Of a stretch of 64,000 nucleotides of DNA, positions 37,775 through 47,123 are shown one piece after another; position 1 is the stretch's first letter, and every line of letters begins with the position of its first letter. Under the pieces are notes generated by a model. The model saw nothing but the letters and a program-made list of their open reading frames with translations. It was not told where the DNA came from and did no database searches. The DNA is taken from assembly GCF_002072105.2 (NCBI RefSeq), contig NZ_MTBC01000006.1:176454-240453 (forward strand). The letters run 5' to 3'. The DNA comes from Croceivirga radicis (GTDB lineage: Bacteria > Bacteroidota > Bacteroidia > Flavobacteriales > Flavobacteriaceae). The translations under genes were made by a program, and so were the position numbers.

Positions 37775-40141
37775 CTTAAGGGTTTCCATTAAATCTTTAT
37801 AGGTATACGTTTGCTCCGGGCTTTCTTCCTTACGGTATAAGATTTCTGCGCGTATAGCTTTAAGTCCCGTAACACCCTGTAAACCTTCTAATTCTACAAT
37901 TTCTATATTATTGGTGAAGTAACCTTTAGATTTTAAGAAACGAACATACCTTAAATATTCACGTTCATCTTTTTTCTGGCTATAAACTATGGCCAACTTT
38001 CCTTTTTGGGTTAGTCTTTCGTTTGTACCCTTAATGTATGATTTGTCAATTCGTTTTTTAATAATCTCGTAACGGGCATTGTAGGTACCATCCACATCAA
38101 ATCGTTTTTCATCCATCCTAAACCGAATAGACAACGGACTGCTGTAAACAAGCATTAAGGAAGTAACATCTAGTTTTACCGGTAATTCAGACTTAAAACC
38201 ATAATAGACGTTTTCCATTTCTACCATTACCTGTAATTGCCATAATCTCAAATTACTCAAGAAAAGCGAATTGAATTCCCGTTCATTGGCAATGGCACTA
38301 CCAATGTACATGTTATGTTCTACACCATCTGTTTTATATCTTTCAAAATAGTGTGGAAACATCGCTTGGGCCTCTTCTTGCTTTTTGTCCAATACGGCCG
38401 CCAATCTTTTATTTACCTCGGTAACGCTTTCATCATAATTACGCCTATGGTCGTAATAAGATTCCGTACCCATATCTATGCTTGCTTCGTATTTTAAAAT
38501 CATATCGTTTAAAATACCGTCTTCTCGCTTTAAGTGATGGAATACCGGGTTAATTTCCTCCTGTACAAAATCAAAAATTGCTTGTTCGCTGTTGGTATGT
38601 AAGGCGTCTTTAATTTCTTCTATATATGATTGCACCCTAAAAACCAATTCTTCGTAAATAGGCAATTCCAAGGTTTTATGGGCTACGCTTAAGATATCTT
38701 TGATTTCTGCCAATTGTATCATCAAATCTCGTTGTATAGCAAGATTTCTTTCTTTACTACTGTCCTTGATGTCTATTTGACCATATAATGGATAAACGTC
38801 TTTAAAAACTATTTCTTTAAAAGCTGGTTGCCTACCAATCGCCTCTTGAGAAATAAACCTTTTAGCTTCTTGTTGAAATTTCCAGTAAACAGAATCGTGT
38901 ACGGTGGTACACTCATGCTGTATTATAGCATCAATTAAGTTCTTCTCCTCTTCTATTGAACGTAACACGGCCGAGATTATAAACGGCATAACATCTTCTA
39001 GCTTATTAGCATTAAGGCTGTTTAGATCATTTATGTTGGGAGATACCAATTCTAATACACCCAGCAGATTACCCTCGTCTGCAATTGGCGCAAGAATACA
39101 ACTTCTAAAACCTTGATCATATAGATTCTTATAAGGTTGTGCCTGCTCAGATTCCTGGTAATATTTTTTAATATTGGATACCGCAAAATATGATTTTTCG
39201 TTTAAAATGGTATCGTTACTTGCCTGGCACAGAATGGTGTTGCAATCTGCAAAATCCCTGTCTTTTAATATAAAACTATTTATACCCTTACCATAAATGC
39301 GTAAAAATTGCTTGGCATCTTGGTTATATCCTGTAAAACCTACTTGAATATCTTTATTATTGAAAAGCGATTGAAAGGTTCCCTGAAAATCTTCCATAAA
39401 ATTATCGCTACCCCTCTTGTTGGTTCCAATTAAGGTAGATTTAATTTCAGATATGGAGTGGTCTGCAGTAACATCAAACATGTTGGCAATAACAAAGCCT
39501 TTGACGGTAAAACTATTGGGTGGTATCATGGTTTTCCAATAGTCCAAATCATCATAATTGGCCAACAGGCCGTCTACATCTTCTTTAGATAATTTTTTTG
39601 CCTTTTCGGTTGGTATAATTTCCATAAAATCGGCATTGTACAGAATCCTATAATGCCGCATAACCCCATTCTTATCCGGAATGTCATAGAACATAGGGCG
39701 TTTAAAATCCAAATTAAAACCGTAATAGAAATTTAAAATAACCGCACTCTGCAAAATGTATTGCAGTTTGTCTGGCATATTCCTAATTTCTAATTCAAAA
39801 CCCTCACCAGCATCCGCAATTATTTGTTTTAAACGTTCAGATTTATTAAAAACAATATTCATGTAAGGAATAGCTGCAGATTTGATTTCGTTCTGGGTTA
39901 AAAAACCAGAAAATACATCTGCCAAGAGCAGTTCTATAATGTCTTTACGTGCCTCTAGTACTGACAAATCCTCAAAGCCATCTCGTAATTCTGGATAGGG
40001 TTTCTGGGCCTCTAAAATATATTTAGCCCTTTGAACCAATGAAGGATCGGCACTATTAAGCTGCTCCTCATACTGCTCCAATAATTTATTAAAGCTGATG
40101 AGCTGCCTCATGGGGGTATCTAAAGGGTAAATCTGCTCCAT
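37769..40141 (-). CDS. Large GAF-domain protein
   Basis: A 790-residue cytoplasmic protein without signal peptide or membrane segment. The ATG at 40139-40141 (MEQIYPLDTP) is preferred over a GTG two codons upstream. The central region, roughly residues 235-395, ends in a GAF-like pattern (YDQGFRSCILAPIADEGNLLGVLELVSP). The C-terminal half is helical, with QEEINPVFHHLKREDGILNDMI, and ends in a region with FRMDEKRFDVDGTYNARYEIIKKRIDKSYIKG. I know such GAF proteins as conserved in Flavobacteriaceae, but no function is established. It is convergent with the HD/PycTM gene (12 bp apart) and divergent from a metallophosphoesterase. It may sense a small molecule such as a cyclic nucleotide; this is speculation. 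Confidence 0.8.
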   Translation of the reverse strand: MEQIYPLDTPMRQLISFNKLLEQYEEQLNSADPSLVQRAKYILEAQKPYPELRDGFEDLSVLEARKDIIELLLADVFSGFLTQNEIKSAAIPYMNIVFNKSERLKQIIADAGEGFELEIRNMPDKLQYILQSAVILNFYYGFNLDFKRPMFYDIPDKNGVMRHYRILYNADFMEIIPTEKAKKLSKEDVDGLLANYDDLDYWKTMIPPNSFTVKGFVIANMFDVTADHSISEIKSTLIGTNKRGSDNFMEDFQGTFQSLFNNKDIQVGFTGYNQDAKQFLRIYGKGINSFILKDRDFADCNTILCQASNDTILNEKSYFAVSNIKKYYQESEQAQPYKNLYDQGFRSCILAPIADEGNLLGVLELVSPNINDLNSLNANKLEDVMPFIISAVLRSIEEEKNLIDAIIQHECTTVHDSVYWKFQQEAKRFISQEAIGRQPAFKEIVFKDVYPLYGQIDIKDSSKERNLAIQRDLMIQLAEIKDILSVAHKTLELPIYEELVFRVQSYIEEIKDALHTNSEQAIFDFVQEEINPVFHHLKREDGILNDMILKYEASIDMGTESYYDHRRNYDESVTEVNKRLAAVLDKKQEEAQAMFPHYFERYKTDGVEHNMYIGSAIANEREFNSLFLSNLRLWQLQVMVEMENVYYGFKSELPVKLDVTSLMLVYSSPLSIRFRMDEKRFDVDGTYNARYEIIKKRIDKSYIKGTNERLTQKGKLAIVYSQKKDEREYLRYVRFLKSKGYFTNNIEIVELEGLQGVTGLKAIRAEILYRKEESPEQTYTYKDLMETLKA

Positions 40142-40224
40142 AGGCACTTAGTCTCAATTTAGCCTGTAAAATTACAAAATCTGCAATTGACAAATGTTAA
40201 GGTAATCTTTATGCAATTGTAGGC

Positions 40225-40232
40225 TATATTTG
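40225..40232 (+). promoter_or_regulatory. Possible -7 element (TAnnTTTG) ahead of metallophosphoesterase gene
   Basis: TATATTTG matches the Bacteroidota -7 consensus 23 bp before the ATG at 40255. A -33 TTG at proper spacing is not evident. Tentative. Confidence 0.35.
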
Positions 40233-40254
40233 AAACACAAAGAAAATCAGACCC

Positions 40255-41145
40255 ATGTCTTCTGACCGCAGACTTACCAGAGCTTACAAAAATGCTAAAG
40301 TTGTTCCTTTTAATGCCGATAGCAAATTCATTATTTTTAGTGATTGCCACAGGGGCGATAATAGTTTTGCAGACGATTTTGCCAACAATAGAAATATCTA
40401 TTTCCACGCGCTGAACCACTACTACAGGGAAGGTTTTAATTATTGTGAGCTGGGTGATGGTGATGAGCTATGGGAAAACATAAATTTTGAATCCATCTTT
40501 GAGGCCCATAAAAACGTGTACCAACTTCTAAGGCAATTTCATCTTCAGCATCGGTTACACATGGTTTGGGGCAATCATGATATGGTATATAGAGACCCTA
40601 AATATGTTGAAAACCATCTTTCTAGCTACTTTGAACCCATTGATGGAGAAGACAAATCTTTATTTGTAGGTTTGACCTATAACGAAGCACTAGTACTAAA
40701 AAATGAAGAAACGGGCCAAGAAATATTCTGCACCCATGGCCACCAAGCAGACTGGTGGAATTATAAATTTTGGAAAGTTGGTAGATTTTTGGTGCGTATT
40801 CTTTGGAAACCACTACAAGTTGTGGGCATTGCAGACCCCACCAGCCCTGCTAAAAACTATAAAGAATTAATACGCATTGAAAAGCGAATTAAGAAGTGGA
40901 TACTTAAAAACAAACTTAAAATAACCATTGCTGGGCACACCCACAGGCCACGTTTTCCAGAACCTGGGCAAATACCTTTTTTTAATGATGGTAGTTGTGT
41001 ACATCCAAGAAGTATTACCGGAATTGAGATTGTAGAAAATAAAATAGCTTTGATAAAGTGGCAAATTGCCACCAAACCAGACGGCACCTTACAGATTGTT
41101 AGGGTTTTATTAGAGGGTCCAGAACATCTGGCAGATTATAATTAA
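40255..41145 (+). CDS. Calcineurin-like metallophosphoesterase
   Basis: A 296-residue cytoplasmic protein with the full set of metal-binding motifs of the family: FSDCHRGDN, GDGDELWEN, WGNHDMVYR, THGHQADWW and AGHTHRP. The spacing resembles small phosphoesterases that act on nucleotides or lipid precursors, but the first motif is SDCHRGDN rather than the SDLHL of LpxH, so LpxH itself is unlikely. No signal peptide. It is divergent from the GAF gene with a 113-bp spacer. The substrate is unknown. Confidence 0.87.
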   Translation: MSSDRRLTRAYKNAKVVPFNADSKFIIFSDCHRGDNSFADDFANNRNIYFHALNHYYREGFNYCELGDGDELWENINFESIFEAHKNVYQLLRQFHLQHRLHMVWGNHDMVYRDPKYVENHLSSYFEPIDGEDKSLFVGLTYNEALVLKNEETGQEIFCTHGHQADWWNYKFWKVGRFLVRILWKPLQVVGIADPTSPAKNYKELIRIEKRIKKWILKNKLKITIAGHTHRPRFPEPGQIPFFNDGSCVHPRSITGIEIVENKIALIKWQIATKPDGTLQIVRVLLEGPEHLADYN

Positions 41146-41240
41146 CCCTATTTCTAGTAAATCAACGATTTTAACGTCTAGTTATCAATTAACTGGCAAG
41201 GTATTTGTTAACTTTAAATTTGAATAACGACCCATTTCAA

Positions 41241-41879
41241 ATGAAGAAATTAGTTCTCTTGTTGGTTATGTTGGGCTTTGCTGTTTCGGCAATGGCGCAA
41301 GGGGATCTGCCCACTACCAAGCCATTAGAAATTGGCCGTAAGAATAATTTAGATGCCTTACCCAGTAACCAAGGCACTGTTTTACGCATGCCTTCAGTTT
41401 TAGATAAAGATTTAATTTCTAAGGAAAACCCCATAAAAATGCTGCCAGACAAGAATTTGGCAAGAGCAGGTCATGATTTAAAATTAGACCCAAAAATAAA
41501 GGCAGAAGAACACAAAGGTTCCGTGCCCTATTTTGGGGACATGTATTTGGGCGATTTTAAAACCAATGCCAAATTTGTAGGTATAGTAGCTAGAGACCAT
41601 GAATATATAGATGGCGACCGCGTAAAAATAATGGTTAACGATCAAGTTATAGAGTACAATTTATTACTCTCTGGCGCGTACAAAGGTATAAACGTAGATT
41701 TAGCAGAAGGTTTTAATAAGATAGAATTTGTAGCTTTAAATCAAGGTTCTTCTGGCCCCAATACGGCACAGGTAATTGTTACGGATGCAGAAGGCAAGGT
41801 ATTGCATAACAATAGATGGAATTTATCTACCGGATCGGTAGCCACCTTGATCGTTGTAAAAGAAGCAGAAGAAAATTAA
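41241..41879 (+). CDS. Small secreted protein of unknown function
   Basis: A 212-residue protein from the ATG at 41241, which gives a clean signal peptide (MKKLVLLLVMLGFAVSAMAQ, cleavage before Gln20). The frame extends 12 codons upstream to a TTG, without support. The mature protein contains a beta-rich stretch (VKIMVNDQVIEYNLLLSGAY, FNKIEFVALNQGSSGPNTAQ) that looks like an immunoglobulin-like fold. I recognise no enzyme motif. It stops 4 bp short of the convergent LacI-family gene, overlapping it at the stop codons, and does not obviously belong to that operon. Confidence 0.8.
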   Translation: MKKLVLLLVMLGFAVSAMAQGDLPTTKPLEIGRKNNLDALPSNQGTVLRMPSVLDKDLISKENPIKMLPDKNLARAGHDLKLDPKIKAEEHKGSVPYFGDMYLGDFKTNAKFVGIVARDHEYIDGDRVKIMVNDQVIEYNLLLSGAYKGINVDLAEGFNKIEFVALNQGSSGPNTAQVIVTDAEGKVLHNNRWNLSTGSVATLIVVKEAEEN

Positions 41880-42910
41880 TTAAAAGTTGGTTTTCTAAAG
41901 CTAGATTCCCGTATTACCAAATTGGTTGCAATTTCTATCCGTTTGGGTAATTTCAATTCTTTTTCAGATTCTATTTCGGCTACCAAGCAACTAACCGCTG
42001 TTTCTCCTATACGCTTACCGGGTTGGTCTATAGTGCTTAAACTAGGGCTTATAATCAAAGAATTTTCAGAATTACTAAAGCCTACAACGGCTATTTCATC
42101 CGGAATTTTAATTTGATGTTGGTTCAAGGCTTGTATCGCACCAATGGCAACATCGTCTGTCACGGCAAAAATTGCATCTGGCGGATGCTGTAGACTTAGT
42201 AATTCAACCGTCATCTCCCTACCTTTTTCCCTTCCTATGGCGTGGCTTTCCAAAATTAATTTGTCATCTAGTACAAGACCATGGTGGTCGTGTGCTTTAA
42301 CGTAACCTTCCAATCGCTTATTAGAGCTATAGGAGTTTTCAGATTCTTTTAAAAAAGCTATTCTATTTTTACCGGTATTTATAAGGTGTTCCACTGCATT
42401 AAAGGCAGACTCTACCTCGTTTATCACTATTTGACTGCAGGGAACCTTATCAGAAACCTTGTCAAACATAACCAAAGGCACTTTATCCATAGTTTCTGTA
42501 ATGGGCAAAATATCCCCAGCTTCACGCACCAAAGAAAGCAAAATTCCGTCCACCCCAAATTGGGTCATGCTATGTAATAGATTTTCTTGTTTTTGTTCAC
42601 TGTTTTGAGACTCTGCAACAAAAACTTGGTAACCAAGTGCTTCCCCTTGCTCTAAAATACCCTTAACCGTAGTGGTTGTAAAATAATGCGAAATGTCTGG
42701 TACAATAACACCAATAATATGGGTATGTTTTGTTCTAAATCCTTTTGCAAAGAGATTAGGACTGTACTTGTAAGACCTTGCCAACTCTTGCACTTTGATC
42801 CTAGTTTTTTTACTAATATCTGGGTGATTATTTAATGCCCTTGAAACCGTGGATACGGACAAACCCAAGGCCATAGCCAAATCCTTTAGTGTTGTATTTC
42901 GTTTTTTCAT
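41876..42910 (-). CDS. LacI/GalR-family regulator of the glycosylglycerate locus
   Basis: A 344-residue repressor starting at the ATG 42908-42910 (MKKRNTTLKDLAMALGLSVS). A longer frame adds 11 residues but would run into the operator. The N-terminus is a LacI helix-turn-helix (LKDLAMALGLSVSTVSRALNNHPDIS). The rest is a sugar-binding sensor domain (IIGVIVPDISHYFTTTTVKG, VVGFSNSENSLIISPSLSTI). It is divergent from the GH63-type hydrolase, symporter and glycerate kinase genes. Two operator-like AAACGTT sites lie between. I infer it represses that operon until its sugar ligand, perhaps the glycosylglycerate, appears. Confidence 0.92.
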   Translation of the reverse strand: MKKRNTTLKDLAMALGLSVSTVSRALNNHPDISKKTRIKVQELARSYKYSPNLFAKGFRTKHTHIIGVIVPDISHYFTTTTVKGILEQGEALGYQVFVAESQNSEQKQENLLHSMTQFGVDGILLSLVREAGDILPITETMDKVPLVMFDKVSDKVPCSQIVINEVESAFNAVEHLINTGKNRIAFLKESENSYSSNKRLEGYVKAHDHHGLVLDDKLILESHAIGREKGREMTVELLSLQHPPDAIFAVTDDVAIGAIQALNQHQIKIPDEIAVVGFSNSENSLIISPSLSTIDQPGKRIGETAVSCLVAEIESEKELKLPKRIEIATNLVIRESSFRKPTFN

Positions 42911-42939
42911 ATGTATTTCCCTATGACAAAATACAATTT

Positions 42940-42963
42940 GCAAACGTTACCGCAAACGTTTGC
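42940..42963 (+). promoter_or_regulatory. Tandem LacI-type operator sites
   Basis: A perfect palindrome gcaaacgtttgc (42952-42963) is preceded 12 bp upstream by a near copy gcaaacgttac (42940-42950). They lie 30 bp upstream of the LacI gene start and about 80 bp upstream of the hydrolase start. The AAACGTTT core is the classic LacI-family operator centre. The placement suits joint control of both directions. Confidence 0.75.
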
Positions 42964-43042
42964 ATAACAAAACAGCAATATTTAACAGGTTTATGTATAG
43001 TTAATTCAATAACATAGCATATCAATTATCAATTCTGCAAAC

Positions 43043-44350
43043 ATGGTGCGACGAGTAAATGAAGCAAAAGAAGTATTGTTAAGTAACTATCAACCCGGTG
43101 GATTTACCATACCTAGTAAAGGCTTGTATCCTTTTCAGTGGAAATGGGATGCTGGTTTTATAGCGATAGGTTTAGCGCATTTTGATATTGAAAAAGCAAA
43201 AACCGAGATCTCAACCTTACTTAAAGCGCAATGGAAAAATGGAATGATACCGCATATAGTTTTTCATACGGATACCGACACCTATTTCCCCGGTAAAGAT
43301 TTCCATCAATCAAACCTCAGCAAACAAGCCAATCCGGATTATCCATCTACAGGTATGGTGCAACCACCTGTACTTGGCTTTGTCCTAGAAAGATTATTGG
43401 AAATTGCCACGGATAAAAAAGACATGCTGGCCTTTATTGGAGAACAATTAGATAAAGTATATTACAATCATGAATATTTTTATACCCATAGAGATGTAAA
43501 CCAAGAGGGTTTGGCTTACATCTATCACAATTGGGAATCTGGAACGGATAACTCACCCATGTGGGATGCCATTTGGGAGACCATGGATCCACCACATTAC
43601 AAGTTTGAGCGTAGAGATACTACACACGTTGATCCCGAACAACGACCAACAAATAGGGAATATGACCACTATCTACATCTAATTGAAATTGCTAAAAAAT
43701 ACCATTATGAAGACGCTAAAATTGCAGCCCATTCTCCCTTTCTGGTATTAGACCCCTTATTTAATGCCCTATTGATCAAGTCTAATGAATCTTTACTTGC
43801 TTTATACCAAAAGCTTGGTATAGATAACCAGAAAACCAAAAATTTAAAGCAATGGCAAGAGAAAGCAATTAATGCTTTCAATAAAAAATTATGGAGCCCT
43901 ACACATGGTGCCTACGTACATTACGACTTAAGAAACCAAAAACAACTACCGTACATTAGTTCTTCGTCATTTGCACCCTTATTCGCACCTATAGTTCCGC
44001 CAGAAAAGCTAGTGGCGTTAAACCAAACTTTTCAAGAAAAATTTAGTGCAGCCAACCTTTATTGTTGTGCTTCTTTTGACCCCACGCATAATGGCTTTAA
44101 TCCAAAACGCTATTGGCGAGGCCCGGTCTGGATTAATATGAATTGGATTATCTATCATGGTTTTAAAAGAGCGGGAGCTATACAAACCGCCAATAGAATA
44201 AAAGAAGATTCCATAACTTTAATAGAAAAGTATGGGTTTAAAGAATACTTTGATCCTAGAAAAAAACTTGAAAACACAACGGAAGGCGCCTATGGTGGAG
44301 ACAATTTTTCTTGGAGTGCCGCCTTGTACCTAGACTTAATTAAAGCATAA
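43043..44350 (+). CDS. GH63-type mannosylglycerate/glucosylglycerate hydrolase (MGH1-like)
   Basis: A 435-residue cytoplasmic (alpha/alpha)6-barrel glycosidase. The N-terminal FQWKWDAGFIAIGLAHFD, central YHNWESGTDNSPMWDAIWE (Asp169) and C-terminal TTEGAYGGDNFSWSAALYLDL (Glu414) match the short GH63 enzymes that cleave 2-O-alpha-mannosylglycerate or glucosylglycerate to sugar and glycerate. The Asp and Glu occupy the expected catalytic places. Length (about 420-450) fits these enzymes rather than full eukaryotic glucosidase I. It is followed 21 bp later by a symporter and then a glycerate kinase, which directly supports glycerate as a product. Which sugar (mannose or glucose) is not decided. 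Confidence 0.85.
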   Translation: MVRRVNEAKEVLLSNYQPGGFTIPSKGLYPFQWKWDAGFIAIGLAHFDIEKAKTEISTLLKAQWKNGMIPHIVFHTDTDTYFPGKDFHQSNLSKQANPDYPSTGMVQPPVLGFVLERLLEIATDKKDMLAFIGEQLDKVYYNHEYFYTHRDVNQEGLAYIYHNWESGTDNSPMWDAIWETMDPPHYKFERRDTTHVDPEQRPTNREYDHYLHLIEIAKKYHYEDAKIAAHSPFLVLDPLFNALLIKSNESLLALYQKLGIDNQKTKNLKQWQEKAINAFNKKLWSPTHGAYVHYDLRNQKQLPYISSSSFAPLFAPIVPPEKLVALNQTFQEKFSAANLYCCASFDPTHNGFNPKRYWRGPVWINMNWIIYHGFKRAGAIQTANRIKEDSITLIEKYGFKEYFDPRKKLENTTEGAYGGDNFSWSAALYLDLIKA

Positions 44351-44371
44351 GAACAACCATATTAAACCACC

Positions 44372-45976
44372 ATGAACTATCTAGATTACATAATCATCAT
44401 TGTTTACCTAGTAGGTTTTTTAAGCCTTGGGTATTTTTTTAAGGAAAATAAAAATTCTGGCGACTATTTTTTAGGAGGAAGAAGCATGGGTTGGCTCCCC
44501 TTAAGCCTGTCTACCATGGCTACCCAACTCTCTGCCATTAGTTTTATTTCTGCACCTGCCTTTGTGGGCCTAAAACAAGGTGGTGGTTTGCAATGGCTTA
44601 CTTACGAATTTGGTGTTCCCTTAGCCATGGCTTTTTTAATGTTGGCTTTAATCCCTACGCTATACAAATCGGGAATCGTAAGTGTGTATGAATATTTAGA
44701 AAAACGTTTTGATGCCTCTTCTCGGTTACTAATCAGTTTCGTTTTTCAAATTAGTAGGTCTGTAGCTACTGGAGTTATGGTTTATACGATGGCCCTTATT
44801 TTGCAAGCCACACTAAATATAGAGTTTTGGATTTCCGTGCTTTTAATCGGTGTTATTACACTAGCTTATTCTTACCAAGGAGGTATGAAAGCTGTGATTT
44901 GGGGTGATGTTATCCAGATGACCATCCTCTTTTTAGGCATTGTTATCTGCTTGGTATACGGCTTAAGTGAATTGGGAGGATTTGAAAATTTCTTGACCCA
45001 TGTAGACAAAGACCGCATTGCCACGGTAGACTTTAGCAAATGGGGATTTAACAATGCAGACAAGCAAGACGAATTTGGATTTTGGCCTATGGTTATTGGT
45101 GGTTTCTTTTTATACGCTTCGTATTACGGCACAGACCAGTCCCAATCCCAACGCTTGCTATCTGCAAATGGGTTATCAACCATTAAAAAATTACTTTTGG
45201 CCAACGGTCTGTTTCGTTTTCCTATAACCCTAACCTATTGTATAATGGGTTTAGTGCTGGGCACACTGTTTTTTCAAGATACTGGCTTTCAAGAAACCTT
45301 AGCGAATGTTTATGAGAACAATATTACCTATTTAGAAGGCAAAAAGGCCGATTTAATGGTTCCTGTGTTTATTATCAATTATTTACCCAACGGCGTCATC
45401 GGTATTTTAATTGTCGCTATCATGTCTGCCGCCATGTCTTCTTTAAGTTCTACAGTAAACTCTTTATCTGCTGTTACAATGGAAGATTTTGTAAAACGCT
45501 TTAAGCCAGACATGGGCAATAAAAAATATATGGCTACCTCCAAGTTGTTATCGCTGTTCTGGGGAGTTGTTTGTTTATTCTTTGCTTTTTTTGCTGGCAG
45601 CATTGAGGGTACCGTCATAGAGGTTATCAACAAAGTATCGTCGATTTTTTATGGGCCCATCTTAGCGGCATTTATTTTGGCAATCATGACCAAGAAAACG
45701 CATGCGCTTGGAGCTAACATAGGTATAGTTGCAGGTGTAGCCCTTAATATTTATTTGTGGTTGTATGTACCCGAAATATTTTGGTTTTGGTGGAACGCTA
45801 TAGGTTGTTTGGTAACCATGAGCATTGCTTACATTAGTAGTTTGTTGATTAAAAAAGAGAGCAAACCAGGTCTAGCCATACAATACAGTAGTAGTAAAAA
45901 AGAGGTAACGCTTTTACTACTTTATTTTATTGCCATAGTTGGTATTAGTTTGGCCTTACCGAGTTTTCTAAACTAA
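44372..45976 (+). CDS. Sodium/solute symporter of the glycosylglycerate locus
   Basis: A 534-residue SSS-family inner-membrane carrier with about 13-14 hydrophobic segments. Typical parts are GDYFLGGRSMGWLPLSLSTMATQLSAISFISAP, YSYQGGMKAVIWGDVIQM and YYGTDQSQSQRLLSANGL. It couples sodium entry to solute uptake. Lying between the glycosylglycerate hydrolase gene and the glycerate kinase gene (4 bp from the latter), it is the likely importer of the intact glycosylglycerate for cytoplasmic cleavage. The substrate is inferred from context only. It differs clearly from the symporter at 28657. Confidence 0.9.
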   Translation: MNYLDYIIIIVYLVGFLSLGYFFKENKNSGDYFLGGRSMGWLPLSLSTMATQLSAISFISAPAFVGLKQGGGLQWLTYEFGVPLAMAFLMLALIPTLYKSGIVSVYEYLEKRFDASSRLLISFVFQISRSVATGVMVYTMALILQATLNIEFWISVLLIGVITLAYSYQGGMKAVIWGDVIQMTILFLGIVICLVYGLSELGGFENFLTHVDKDRIATVDFSKWGFNNADKQDEFGFWPMVIGGFFLYASYYGTDQSQSQRLLSANGLSTIKKLLLANGLFRFPITLTYCIMGLVLGTLFFQDTGFQETLANVYENNITYLEGKKADLMVPVFIINYLPNGVIGILIVAIMSAAMSSLSSTVNSLSAVTMEDFVKRFKPDMGNKKYMATSKLLSLFWGVVCLFFAFFAGSIEGTVIEVINKVSSIFYGPILAAFILAIMTKKTHALGANIGIVAGVALNIYLWLYVPEIFWFWWNAIGCLVTMSIAYISSLLIKKESKPGLAIQYSSSKKEVTLLLLYFIAIVGISLALPSFLN

Positions 45977-45980
45977 GAAG

Positions 45981-47123
45981 ATGAAATTTGTAATTGCTCC
46001 GGATAAATTTAAAGGTTCCATAACCAGTTTTGAATTCTGTGAACTAGCAGAAATGGTCCTACTAGAACATTTCCCTAAAGCAGCTATTTTAAAACTACCC
46101 TTGGCAGATGGCGGTGACGGTACTATAGAAATTGTTAAGCATTATTTAGGCGGTGAACGAATTATCGCTCAGGTAAGCGACCCTTTATTCAGGCCCATTA
46201 GTGCAAGCTACATTTGGTCTGAAAGCATACAAACGGCATATATAGAAATGGCAGAAGCCTCTGGCCATCATCTCCTATCTACCGAAGAGCTAAATTGCAT
46301 GGAAACCACCTCTTTGGGCACTGGAGAACTTATTTTGGATGCTTTGGAACGCGGAGCCACCACTATATATTTAGGTATTGGCGGTAGCGCTACTAATGAC
46401 GGCGGCCTGGGTATGGCGCAAGCTCTAGGATACCAATTTTTAGATGCACAAAACAAACCTATAAATCCTATTGGTAAAAATCTTTTCCAAGTTAGCAGCA
46501 TAGACACCTCTAAATGCAATCCGCTACTAAAAAAATGCATGTTTAAGGTTGCTTGTGATGTAGACAACCCTTTTTATGGACCAAATGGCGCCGCCTTTGT
46601 TTACGGACCGCAAAAAGGGGCTACCCCAGAAAATGTAGCGTTTCTAGATCAAGGATTGCAGCATTTTTCGAACGTTCTGAAACAAACTTTTGGGACAGAT
46701 GTACAAAAATTGCCAGGTGCAGGTGCCGCGGGCGGCATCGGCGGCGGAGCACACATTTTCTTAGATGCCACATTGGTCTCTGGTGTTAATCTACTCAAAG
46801 AAATGGCACAGTTTGATGAAAAAATCACCGATGCAGATTGGATTATCACTGGAGAAGGACAATTGGATGCACAAACCCTTTCTGGAAAAACAATAAACGG
46901 CGTTTTAGCATCGGCCTTAAAACAAAACATACCGGTAGCCGCTTTTTGTGGTGCGGTACGTTTAAGTAAAGAGCAACAACAAAAATTGGGTTTAACTTAT
47001 ATAAAAGCCATACTCACAGAGGTTGTAGATTTGCCCACTGCAATGGCAAATGGTAAAGAAAACCTACAAAAAGCCTTATATAATTTTTGCAATGTTTTAA
47101 AACAATATCATTCCCCTGGATGA
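45981..47123 (+). CDS. glxK: Glycerate kinase (GlxK/GarK family)
   Basis: A 380-residue kinase that phosphorylates D-glycerate, in this family to 2-phosphoglycerate, feeding lower glycolysis. Family marks are the start MKFVIAPDKFKGSITSFEFCE, ADGGDGTIEIVKHYLGGE, YLGIGGSATNDGGLGMAQALG, LPGAGAAGGIGGGAHIFL and DWIITGEGQLDAQTLSGKT. Length fits the family. It starts 4 bp after the symporter stop. It completes a hydrolase-transporter-kinase unit for glycosylglycerate use. The 3-prime end overlaps the convergent acylase gene by 16 bp. Confidence 0.93.
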   Translation: MKFVIAPDKFKGSITSFEFCELAEMVLLEHFPKAAILKLPLADGGDGTIEIVKHYLGGERIIAQVSDPLFRPISASYIWSESIQTAYIEMAEASGHHLLSTEELNCMETTSLGTGELILDALERGATTIYLGIGGSATNDGGLGMAQALGYQFLDAQNKPINPIGKNLFQVSSIDTSKCNPLLKKCMFKVACDVDNPFYGPNGAAFVYGPQKGATPENVAFLDQGLQHFSNVLKQTFGTDVQKLPGAGAAGGIGGGAHIFLDATLVSGVNLLKEMAQFDEKITDADWIITGEGQLDAQTLSGKTINGVLASALKQNIPVAAFCGAVRLSKEQQQKLGLTYIKAILTEVVDLPTAMANGKENLQKALYNFCNVLKQYHSPG

